Of a stretch of DNA of 64,000 bases, positions 8,903 to 15,670 are shown one piece after another; the stretch's first letter is position 1; each line of letters begins with the position of its first letter. The translations under genes were made by a program, and so were the position numbers. The stretch lies in the NCBI RefSeq assembly GCF_000224005.2, contig NZ_CP007031.1:1351501-1415500 (forward strand), written 5' to 3'. Below the pieces are notes generated by a model. That model was not told the DNA's origin, made no database searches, and saw only the letters and a program-made list of their open reading frames with translations. This DNA comes from Marichromatium purpuratum 984 (GTDB lineage Bacteria; Pseudomonadota; Gammaproteobacteria; Chromatiales; Chromatiaceae).

Positions 8903-9154
8903 GTCCGAACCAGAGACCCGATCTAAAGGGGATTAAGACGGCACCCCGGCACCTTTGCAGTGTGCCTCGGTGGGGTCCGAACCAGAGACCCGATCTAAAG
9001 GGGATTAAGACGGCACCCCGGCACCTTTGCAGTGTGCCTCGGTGGGGTCCGAACCAGAGACCCGATCTAAAGGGGATTAAGACATCGCCTCGCAAAGCTG
9101 GCGATCAATCGCCGGGAGTCCGAACCAGAAACCCGATCCAAAGGGGATTAAGAC
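8903..9154 (+). CRISPR. Short CRISPR array, four 37-nt repeats, no cas genes nearby
   Basis: Repeats lie at 8903-8939, 8975-9011, 9047-9083 and 9118-9154. The first three are identical, starting GTCCGAACCAGAGACCCG and ending AAAGGGGATTAAGAC. The fourth has two substitutions. Spacers are 35 (8940-8974), 35 (9012-9046) and 34 bases (9084-9117). The first two spacers are identical. A degenerate half repeat (GTCCAAACCAGAGGTC, from 9216) follows 61 bases later. Repeat length, spacer length, the ATTAAGAC end, and decay at one end are all typical of CRISPR. Transcription should be rightward. No Cas protein is encoded in the window, so the array is an orphan or is served in trans. Confidence 0.8.
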
Positions 9155-9193
9155 GCCGCGTAGACGTGGCTGGCGCTGGCGTTTGGGAGAGGG

Positions 9194-9214
9194 CTTAGTG
9201 AATTTTTCACTAAG
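9194..9214. repeat. Perfect hairpin downstream of the CRISPR array
   Basis: CTTAGTGAA (9194-9202) and TTCACTAAG (9206-9214) form a perfect 9-bp stem with a TTT loop. It sits between the last full repeat and the degenerate half repeat. It might be a processing or termination hairpin, or the degenerate remains of further repeat units. Confidence 0.4.
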
Positions 9215-9271
9215 GGTCCAAACCAGAGGTCAGAGATGGCAGGTCTATCCGTGAACACTCCCTGCTTGTGC

Positions 9272-9293
9272 GCCGCCCCTGGGCGGTTTTTTT
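9272..9293 (+). terminator. Rho-independent terminator after the CRISPR array
   Basis: A GC stem (9272-9277 with 9282-9287, including one G-T pair) with loop CCTG is followed by seven T residues at 9287-9293. The T-run is on the + strand, so it ends rightward transcription from the array before the convergent murF gene. Confidence 0.75.
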
Positions 9294-9359
9294 GTGTCTG
9301 GACGTGATCGAAAGGGGCCGGGAGACGGGTCCGTCTGACTGTCGGCGAGGGTGGGATGG

Positions 9360-10712
9360 TCAGTCGCCGGCAGGGAAAGCAATGCGCTGACTCAGCTCCT
9401 CGACCAGCCGGTCCAGCGCCATCGCGCGTGATCCCTTGACGAGGATGCAGGTCGCTGGATCGGTGTCGGCGAGGATCCGTGCCGCCAGTGTCGGCGGTTG
9501 ACTGGAATGATGCTCGACCTGGGCTGGTGATGTGGGTGCGGCGGTGGCGGCGAAGCCGGGGCCGATGAGGATGCAGCGCTCGGCGCTGGCGGCGGCGAGG
9601 GCGGCGATCTCGCGATGGGCGGTGGGTGCGTGCGCGCCCAGCTCGTGCATGTCGCCGAGCACGGCGAGGCGTGGGGCGGGGCAGGTGCGCAGCAGCGCGA
9701 GCGCGGCGCGCATCGAGTCGGGGTTGGCGTTGTAGCTGTCGTCGATCAGGGTCGGCCGGCCGGGATCTGCGGCGAACAGGATCCGACTGCGACCGGGTAG
9801 CGGTTGGGCGGTGTCGAGCGCGGCGCGGATGCGGGACTCGGCGATCCCCAGACGCCGTGCGACGGCGACCGCCGCCGCGGCATTGAGCTGGTTGTGGACG
9901 CCGGGCAGCGCCGCTGCGACCAGCCCCGCTTCGGGGGCGAAGCGCGCGATCCGGGCGCGACAGGCCGGTGGCTCGATCGCCAGCCAGGGGGACGCCGGGA
10001 GCAGCGTCAGGGCGTCCGGGGCGAGCTGGTCGAGCAGCGCGAACTCCTCGCGCGCGACCCCGGACAGGTCACCGAGGAAGGCCAGGTGCTCCTCGCCGAT
10101 ATTGGTGATCACCGCAAGGTCCGGCTGGACGAGCGCGCCGAGCGCGGCGATCTCGCCGGGGTGGTTGGTGCCGATCTCGCAGGCGACGAAGTCGTCTCCG
10201 GGGCGTGCCGCGAGCAGGGTCAGTGGCACCCCGAGATGGTTGTTGAAGCTGCGCGGACTCTGGGTGCCGGTCAGGCCACCGGCGCTCAGCAGCTGGTGGA
10301 TCAGGTGTCGGGTGGTGCTCTTGCCGTTCGAGCCGGAGACGCTGATCACCCGGCAACCGGCGGCGCGCAGGCGCGTGCGCTGGGCCATGGCCAGTCGGTG
10401 CAGCGCTCCGAGGGTGGAGTCGACCGCGAGTAGCGCCAGCCCCGGCGGTGGGTCGGGCGGGGCGCGCTCGACGATGGCGAGCGCGGCCCCCGCGCCGGCG
10501 GCCTGGGCGAGAAAGTCGTGGCCGTCGTATCGTGCCCCGTCGATGGCGACGAACACCTCGCCTGGGCGCAGTCGCCGTCCGTCGATGCCGAACCCGGCGA
10601 GCGGTCGCGCGACGGGCATCGGGCCGAGCCAGTGTCCCGCGACCACCCCGGCGAGATCCGCCGCGGTCCAGTGCGCCGCGCTGGGCGTGCTCAGTGCGAC
10701 TCGACCGTGCAC
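9360..10712 (-). CDS. murF: UDP-N-acetylmuramoyl-tripeptide--D-alanyl-D-alanine ligase (MurF)
   Basis: 450 residues with the three Mur-ligase domains. This cytoplasmic enzyme adds D-Ala-D-Ala to the UDP-MurNAc-tripeptide with ATP. The N-terminal substrate domain includes FVAIDGARYDGHDF. The ATPase domain has the P-loop VSGSNGKSTT, the FNNHLGVPLT segment and the EIGTNHPGEI magnesium site. The C-terminal domain has DDSYNANPDSM, VLGDMHELG and LVKGSRAM. All are standard for MurF. The gene is not in a division and cell-wall cluster here. It follows dabA and its assigned start overlaps the dabA end by 22 bases, implying translational coupling. The true start could be slightly downstream. A second murF in the dcw cluster elsewhere is possible. 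Confidence 0.92.
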   Translation of the reverse strand: MHGRVALSTPSAAHWTAADLAGVVAGHWLGPMPVARPLAGFGIDGRRLRPGEVFVAIDGARYDGHDFLAQAAGAGAALAIVERAPPDPPPGLALLAVDSTLGALHRLAMAQRTRLRAAGCRVISVSGSNGKSTTRHLIHQLLSAGGLTGTQSPRSFNNHLGVPLTLLAARPGDDFVACEIGTNHPGEIAALGALVQPDLAVITNIGEEHLAFLGDLSGVAREEFALLDQLAPDALTLLPASPWLAIEPPACRARIARFAPEAGLVAAALPGVHNQLNAAAAVAVARRLGIAESRIRAALDTAQPLPGRSRILFAADPGRPTLIDDSYNANPDSMRAALALLRTCPAPRLAVLGDMHELGAHAPTAHREIAALAAASAERCILIGPGFAATAAPTSPAQVEHHSSQPPTLAARILADTDPATCILVKGSRAMALDRLVEELSQRIAFPAGD

Positions 10713-13231
10713 CAGTCCCCGTCCTCCGTCCGTCGGGCGCAGTCGCCGCTCGACTCGATGCGGAACAGGTGCAGCCAGCCGTGCTCGACCAGCTCGCGCA
10801 CTAGGTCGTGGCGCGCGATCACAGCGTCGATCTCGCTCTGCGGCGCCTCGATGAACACGCTCAGCCGGATCGGCTCGTGGATCCAGCGTCGGCCGTCGTG
10901 CAACGACTGCAGCGGCAGCCCTACGCGCAGATCGCCGCCGTTGCCCTCGATCACACCGATGGCGCCGCCGACGACGTTGTGCAGCACCTTGTTGCCACTA
11001 CCGAAACGGTGGTTGTCGACGCAGGAGGCGTAGTACTGGAGGTTGATCCAGCTGGCGACCACCATCGGCGCGGTCATGATCAGCTCCAGGGTCGCGAAGC
11101 CGTGATCGGCGCGCCAGTCGTAGTCGTGGAGGAAGGCGCGGCCACCGAGGTCGAGACCCTGGGTACGCGCGCGTGGCGCGGCAACGAAGCAGGCGTTGCC
11201 GGCCAGCCCCCACTCCGGGCGCACCTGCGACCAGTCGCGGGCGCGGTGCTCGACCCGTTTGGTCAGCGCCCGGCCCTCGCGTCCGCCGAGTCCGAGCAGC
11301 GTGGCGCGTTGCAGCCGGGTCAGCTCGCCGGCCTGATCGAGCCGACTGCCGAGTTCGGCCAGCTCCTCGGCAGAGTCGGCGGGGAGTCGCTGGTGGTCGA
11401 ACAGCCGGATGCGGTCGGTGGTGGTGTCGTGGAGCGCGGGCAGGAACCAGGTGTCCTGCGGGATCGCGATACCGCGCTCGGCGAGTCCCGCGCGGACCTC
11501 CGGGGCGTTGAGCAGCGCCGCCACCACGCGGGCGTTGGTCTCGCCGCTCTGGCCGCCGCAGGCGCCGCAGTCGAGCCCGGTGGCATGCGGGTTGTTGACG
11601 CTGCTGCTGCCGTGTCCGACCAGCAGCACCAGCCGGGCGAAGCCGGTGGTCAGCGACATGCCGCGGAGGATGCCCTCGGCGAGCGCGACACGCTCGGCCT
11701 CGGGGATGCCGAGTGCGTGATCGGCATGAGGGTGGCCACAGGGCGCGAGGCTGGGGGCGAGGCGCGCGGCCTGCTCGGGGTCGAGCCTGGGATCGTCCGG
11801 GGCCGGCACCGGGCGGCTCCAGCCGAGGCTGTCACCGATGAGCTTGGGCGCGTAGAGCCAGAAGCCGGCGGCCTCGACGAAGGAGAAGCACGAGGCCGCG
11901 CCCATCTTGAAGGTCTTCCATGCCTTGCCGATGCCGAGCCGTCGGTGCTGGGCGGTCAGCGCCTCGGCCTGCTCCTCGGGCTCGGCCTCGTGCAGCTCGG
12001 AGCAGACCCGGTAGCGCGGCGTGAGCAGCACCGGGAGCTGCGGGCGTGCTCGATCGGCGCCGAACGGCTGGTGGGCGATGGGGGCGCCGAAGAAACCGGC
12101 GAAGCCGAGGGTCTGGACCTGGGGGCTGACGGTCTCCAGCGCGCGGCGGATCACCTCGGAGCGCACGTCGATGCAGAAGGCGGCCTGGAGCGGTGGGCGG
12201 GTGGCGGGCGCGCTGTGGCGGTGTGCGCGCAGTCGCGCGATCAGAGCGCGTTGATAGGCCAGCTCCTGGGCGCACAGCAGCACCCGGTCGATGGTGTCCT
12301 CGGGGTCGGGCGCGTCGGGGTCGCCGGCGCGTCGTTCGAGGTCGGCGCAGAGCGCGTGCCAGCGGGCGGTGAGACCGGGGCTGGCCTTGTGCTCGTAGAC
12401 CAGGACCTCCCAGGCCAGACGGATGGCGAGCAGCGCCTCGATGTGGTCGTCGCTGCTGCCCTCGAGTTCGGCCTCCCAGCGCAGCAGCCGGGTCCAGGCC
12501 GCCCAGCCGCCGACATCGAGCAGCGCGGCGTGGAGATAGTCGGCCCAGGCCGCCTGGGGGATGCCGAGCCGTCCCAGGGCCGCGCCGATACAGGCGCGTG
12601 GCGCCTCGGGCAGGGCGCGCACCCGGGCGCGGATGCCGCTCTGGCCCATCATGTCGGCGCTGTAGTCGAGCGCGGCGAAGGCGCGCCAGGCGTCGTAGAG
12701 CCGCATCCCCGACCAGGGGTGCTGCCAGGTCGCCTGGCCCATGTCGAAGTAGGCCGCGCAGTGATGGCTGATGCGATCGATCACGAACCCCGACCAGTCG
12801 TCGGCGTCGAGTTCGTCGACCAGCGCGGTGATCAGCGGCACCCCGGTGCGTGGCGCGCGCTCCCGGCCGAGCGCCGCACGCAGCTGCTCGGGGGTGAGCG
12901 TGCTGGCGCAGCGTGCGGCGGCCTCGACGAGGTCCCGTTCGCCGATCTCGCCGCGCTCGAGCCGCTCGCGGAAATAGCCGCGCGGCATGTACATCCGCAC
13001 CCCGGCGATGCGTCGCAGCAGATCCCCGGCGTGGTCGAAGTCGAGCGCGCGCAGCCCGTGGAAGGGGTTGACCGCGACGAAGCGGTCGAGCGGCCACACC
13101 GGGGCGATGCGCGCGCAGGCCGTCTCAATCGCCTCGATCAGGTCGTGCTCGCCGGGACCGGGTGTCTCGGCATCGAGTGGCAGTTGGCCGGCCATGCGTG
13201 GCTCCGGGGTGTGCAGGTCATTGGGCTTCAT
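10691..13231 (-). CDS. dabA: Inorganic carbon transporter subunit DabA (DUF2309)
   Basis: 846 residues. DabA is the cytoplasmic, zinc-containing, beta-carbonic-anhydrase-like half of the DabAB pump, which hydrates CO2 vectorially using the ion gradient sensed by DabB. The zinc and catalytic residues are all present: Cys353 and Asp355 in FCIDVRSEV, His540 in LVGHGSSSVNNP, and Cys555 in LDCGACGGQSG. Their spacing matches that reported for the Halothiobacillus protein. The start is set by a strong GGAGGG nine bases upstream of the ATG at 13231; the open frame extends further but lacks DabA-like sequence. dabB ends 14 bases upstream, so the pair is one operon. In a CO2-fixing phototroph it would feed RuBisCO. 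Confidence 0.95.
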   Translation of the reverse strand: MKPNDLHTPEPRMAGQLPLDAETPGPGEHDLIEAIETACARIAPVWPLDRFVAVNPFHGLRALDFDHAGDLLRRIAGVRMYMPRGYFRERLERGEIGERDLVEAAARCASTLTPEQLRAALGRERAPRTGVPLITALVDELDADDWSGFVIDRISHHCAAYFDMGQATWQHPWSGMRLYDAWRAFAALDYSADMMGQSGIRARVRALPEAPRACIGAALGRLGIPQAAWADYLHAALLDVGGWAAWTRLLRWEAELEGSSDDHIEALLAIRLAWEVLVYEHKASPGLTARWHALCADLERRAGDPDAPDPEDTIDRVLLCAQELAYQRALIARLRAHRHSAPATRPPLQAAFCIDVRSEVIRRALETVSPQVQTLGFAGFFGAPIAHQPFGADRARPQLPVLLTPRYRVCSELHEAEPEEQAEALTAQHRRLGIGKAWKTFKMGAASCFSFVEAAGFWLYAPKLIGDSLGWSRPVPAPDDPRLDPEQAARLAPSLAPCGHPHADHALGIPEAERVALAEGILRGMSLTTGFARLVLLVGHGSSSVNNPHATGLDCGACGGQSGETNARVVAALLNAPEVRAGLAERGIAIPQDTWFLPALHDTTTDRIRLFDHQRLPADSAEELAELGSRLDQAGELTRLQRATLLGLGGREGRALTKRVEHRARDWSQVRPEWGLAGNACFVAAPRARTQGLDLGGRAFLHDYDWRADHGFATLELIMTAPMVVASWINLQYYASCVDNHRFGSGNKVLHNVVGGAIGVIEGNGGDLRVGLPLQSLHDGRRWIHEPIRLSVFIEAPQSEIDAVIARHDLVRELVEHGWLHLFRIESSGDCARRTEDGDWCTVESH

Positions 13232-13245
13232 CTGAGATCCCTCCA

Positions 13246-14850
13246 TCAGGCCGTGACGGTCGCCGGACGCGGCGGCCACAGTCGGGTGATCAGTCGGGTC
13301 ACCAGGATGTCGACGTAGAGTCCGTTGTAGAGATGGACCTGGATCGCTTGGCGCAGCGGTCCGTGCAGCCGGGTGAACAGATGCTGGAGCAGCAGCAGGC
13401 CGACGAAGACGGCGACGATCGCCAGCGCGGTGAGGGTGCCGAGCCGCGCGGCGGCGACCGGCAGCGCCACCAGGTCGTCGGCGACGGCCAGCTCGAACAG
13501 TCGGTGCAGCCCGAAGTAGCCGACGCAGACCAGGGCGCCGATCAGGGTCGCGCGCGGCAGCAGCGCGGCCTCGGCGCCGAGGCGCAGCGCCTGCAGCAGC
13601 AGTTGGGCGACGGCGACGGTGACGATCGCCCCGGCGACGAGCAGCGCCGGTTGGTGGCCTGGATCGATGCCGAAGGCCAGCGCGGCGAGCAGCGCCATCA
13701 GCAGCGCCCCCTGGAAGGCGACCAGCCACTGCCAGGGCGCGAGCAGGGCCTGGGCGAGCTGCGGTGTGGGGGCGCGGAAGCCGTCGACGCTGCTGCCCGA
13801 GGCGAGGAAGGCGTGCGCCTTGTAGAGCGAATGGGCGACCAGGTGCAGCAGCGCCAGGCTGTAGAGTCCGAGCCCGGCCTCGAGCAGCATGAAACCCATC
13901 TGCGCCGAGGTTGACCAGGCCAGCGAGACCTTGATGCTGGTCTGGGTGAGCATCACCAGCGAGGCGACCACCAGGGTGACGAGCCCGATCAGCGCGAGGG
14001 CGTCGAGCGCCGCGCCCGAGAAGGACATGATCGGGCTCATGCGGATCACCAGGAAGGCCCCGGCATTGACGATCCCGGCGTGGAGCAGCGCCGAGACTGG
14101 GGTCGGCGCCTCCATCACCTGCAACAACCAGCCGTGGAAGGGGAACTGGGCGCACTTGAGCGCCGCGCTCAGCACCACCAGCCAGGCCGCCCACTGCAAG
14201 GGCGCCGACAGCGGTCCGAGATGCCCGGCCATGGCCGCGTGCAGTCCGGCGAACTCCAGGGTGTGCAGCTCGGCGCCGATCAGCACCACCGCGATCAACA
14301 GGCTGACGTCACCGATACGGCTGAACACGAACTTCTTGTGTGCGGCAAGCTGCGCGCCGGGCCGCTCCGGGTAGAACAGCAGCAGGCGGTGCAGGCTCAG
14401 GCTGGTGGCGATCCAGGCGAGCGCGAACAGCAGCAGGTTGCCGGCGACGATCAGGGTGAGGATCGCCGCCAGGGTCAGCAGTAGCCATTGGTGGAAACGC
14501 CCCTCGCCGGGGTCGCCGGCCATGTAGTTGCGTGCATAGCGGGTGACTACGGCGCCGACCAGCGACACCAGACAGAGCATGATCGCGGTCACCCCGTCGA
14601 GATAGACCCCGAGCCCGAGGCTGCCGAACAGCGGTACCGGCAGTGACAACAGGGTGATCGACTGCGCCGGGCCGAAGCCGTGTCCGAGAAGCGTGACCAG
14701 CGCCAGTGCGAAGGCCGTCCAGGCCGCCAGCCCGGAGAGCCGGGCCATCCCGGGCCCGGCCTCCCGCGCGCGCAGCCCGGGCAGCGCCCCGGCGGCCCAG
14801 AGCACGGCGGGCGTGAGCAGGGCGGCGAGGGTGGAGAGCGTGAGCGTCAT
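13246..14850 (-). CDS. dabB: Inorganic carbon transporter membrane subunit DabB (NuoL/MrpA-like)
   Basis: 534 residues, almost wholly hydrophobic with around a dozen or more membrane helices. It belongs to the NADH-quinone oxidoreductase subunit L / antiporter family. Typical features are LGVYLDGVTAIMLCLVSLVG, the YARNYMAGDPGEGRFHQWL loop, the HKKFVFSRIGDVSLL segment with conserved Lys, and FPFHGWLLQVMEAPTPVSAL. Located directly before dabA, it is the cation-channel partner of the carbon pump rather than a complex I subunit, since no other nuo genes are near. The C-terminus (YNGLYVDILVTRLITRLW) is the usual lateral-helix end of this family. Confidence 0.93.
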   Translation of the reverse strand: MTLTLSTLAALLTPAVLWAAGALPGLRAREAGPGMARLSGLAAWTAFALALVTLLGHGFGPAQSITLLSLPVPLFGSLGLGVYLDGVTAIMLCLVSLVGAVVTRYARNYMAGDPGEGRFHQWLLLTLAAILTLIVAGNLLLFALAWIATSLSLHRLLLFYPERPGAQLAAHKKFVFSRIGDVSLLIAVVLIGAELHTLEFAGLHAAMAGHLGPLSAPLQWAAWLVVLSAALKCAQFPFHGWLLQVMEAPTPVSALLHAGIVNAGAFLVIRMSPIMSFSGAALDALALIGLVTLVVASLVMLTQTSIKVSLAWSTSAQMGFMLLEAGLGLYSLALLHLVAHSLYKAHAFLASGSSVDGFRAPTPQLAQALLAPWQWLVAFQGALLMALLAALAFGIDPGHQPALLVAGAIVTVAVAQLLLQALRLGAEAALLPRATLIGALVCVGYFGLHRLFELAVADDLVALPVAAARLGTLTALAIVAVFVGLLLLQHLFTRLHGPLRQAIQVHLYNGLYVDILVTRLITRLWPPRPATVTA

Positions 14851-14918
14851 ACCGAATCCTCCCGACTGAGCAATCCATGGGCGATGTCCTCAGGGTAGGT
14901 CGGTCATCCCTCCTTAAA

Positions 14919-14950
14919 AAATCGATCTTTTAGCTGATTTGTATCGATTT
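14919..14950 (-). promoter_or_regulatory. Inverted repeat upstream of dabB
   Basis: AAATCGAT (14919-14926) and ATCGATTT (14943-14950) are perfect 8-base arms separated by 16 bases, about 70-100 bases upstream of the dabB start, in the only AT-rich stretch of this region. A further TTTCGATGA half-site follows at 14952. It may be an operator for a carbon-responsive (LysR-type?) regulator; the regulator is unknown. Confidence 0.4.
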
Positions 14951-14974
14951 ATTTCGATGAGTCAGCGTTTGCGT

Positions 14975-15024
14975 TGAGCGATCGACAGGGAAGTGAACCG
15001 CAATGACGCGAAGAACGCGGAGGG
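14975..15024. repeat. Left edge of repeat module A with first inverted-repeat motif copy
   Basis: The 27 bases from 14975 recur at 20991-21017 beyond the helicase gene. They lead into a GAACCGCAATGACGCG-type motif (14995-15024), one of nine copies in the window of a motif with a 9-base internal period (GACGCGAAG-like units). Confidence 0.75.
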
Positions 15025-15048
15025 TGGGCAAAGCGCAGCGTGCCCACC
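15019..15048 (+). repeat. REP-like hairpin (GGAG head)
   Basis: A GGAG tetranucleotide is followed by GGTGGGCA (15023-15030), a 10-base loop and TGCCCACC (15041-15048). The head-plus-palindrome layout is that of REP sequences mobilised by TnpA-REP (RAYT) transposases. No RAYT gene is in the window. Confidence 0.65.
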
Positions 15049-15068
15049 GTGGGCCAGCCGTCAGCCGT

Positions 15069-15108
15069 CAGCAGCCAGCAGCCAGCAGCCAGCAGCCAGC
15101 AGCCAGCC
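15069..15108. repeat. Heptanucleotide tandem array (CAGCAGC)
   Basis: Five perfect CAGCAGC units (15069-15103) plus a partial one, directly before the left end of repeat element A. It differs by one base per unit from the GGCGGCT/CCGCCAG arrays elsewhere in the window. Confidence 0.9.
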
Positions 15109-15112
15109 GATC

Positions 15113-15431
15113 GAACCGTGATGACGCGAAGAACGCGAAGGGGTTTCGTAAGGTGGACAAAGGCACCGTTGTTTCAGGATCGCGTCCCGCGCCCCGCCGC
15201 CAGCTGTAGGTTGGGTTGCCGACGGCAACCCAACACCGGCGCCGTTGCCCGATGATGGCGCGCCGATGCCGGGTGACAGGTCCACGGGCGTTCCCAGCTC
15301 GTCGACTGAGCGGTGCGCGGACGAGACGTCGAGCCCGGGTTGATCGCAATCTCTTCGGATCGAATCCCCCCAACCCCCTTTGACCAAAGGGGGCTTTCAA
15401 GCCCTTTGCGTCCTTCGCGTCATCGCGGTTC
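15113..15431. mobile_element. 319-bp element A with terminal inverted repeats (MITE-like)
   Basis: The element begins GAACCGTGATGACGCGAAG and ends with the inverse (CTTCGCGTCATCGCGGTTC), giving imperfect ~30-bp terminal inverted repeats (15113-15143 and 15402-15431). Inside are a REP-like hairpin (15206-15234) and a 9-bp palindrome CCCCCTTTG/CAAAGGGGG near 15373-15392. A copy of exactly the same length lies at 21096-21414 with about ten substitutions by eye. No transposase is encoded, so it would be non-autonomous. No target-site duplication is obvious. Confidence 0.65.
15206..15234 (+). repeat. REP-like hairpin (GTAG head) inside element A
   Basis: GTAG (15206-15209) is followed by an 11-bp perfect stem, GTTGGGTTGCC (15210-15220) and GGCAACCCAAC (15224-15234), with a 3-base loop. 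Confidence 0.7.
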
Positions 15432-15439
15432 AATCCCTC

Positions 15440-15488
15440 GGCGGCTGGCGGCTGGCGGCTGGCGGCTGGCGGCTGGCGGCTGGCGGCT
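15440..15488. repeat. Heptanucleotide tandem array (GGCGGCT x7)
   Basis: Seven perfect GGCGGCT units begin 8 bases after the right end of element A. Array H3 (21423) begins at the same distance after element B. Confidence 0.95.
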
Positions 15489-15518
15489 GGTGGGCACGCT
15501 GCGCTTTGCCCACCCTAC
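15489..15518 (-). repeat. REP-like hairpin, reverse orientation
   Basis: GGTGGGCA (15489-15496) pairs with TGCCCACC (15507-15514), followed by CTAC, the complement of the GTAG head. It abuts the heptamer array. Confidence 0.65.
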
Positions 15519-15524
15519 AAAAAA

Positions 15525-15553
15525 CCTTCGCGTCCTTCGCGTCATCGCGGTTC
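15525..15553. repeat. Extra copy of the terminal inverted-repeat motif
   Basis: CCTTCGCGTCCTTCGCGTC followed by ATCGCGGTTC repeats the right end of element A about 120 bases further on, without a partner left end or heptamer array. Confidence 0.75.
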
Positions 15554-15562
15554 AATCTTCTG

Positions 15563-15585
15563 GCGACCGATCTTGCATCGGTCGC
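15563..15585 (+). promoter_or_regulatory. Hairpin just upstream of the helicase gene
   Basis: GCGACCGAT (15563-15571) and ATCGGTCGC (15577-15585) form a perfect 9-bp stem with loop CTTGC, 85 bases before the likely GTG start. With no T-run it may be a leader structure or an operator. Confidence 0.35.
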
Positions 15586-15670
15586 GATCTGCGTCTAACG
15601 TCCACGGTTTGCGGCGCGCCCGGTGGTTGGCGGTCGAGGATGCAGGATTCGAGCAGGAGCTGGGTGTGCG

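Noticed and set aside
8740-9198. ORFs with repeated NQRPDLKGIKT-type peptides
   Set aside because: They are translations of the CRISPR repeats.
15061-15433. ORFs conserved between elements A and B (for example one starting MVKGGWGDSIRRDCDQPG)
   Set aside because: Conservation is at DNA level because the elements are repeats; no start signal or protein-like composition supports translation.
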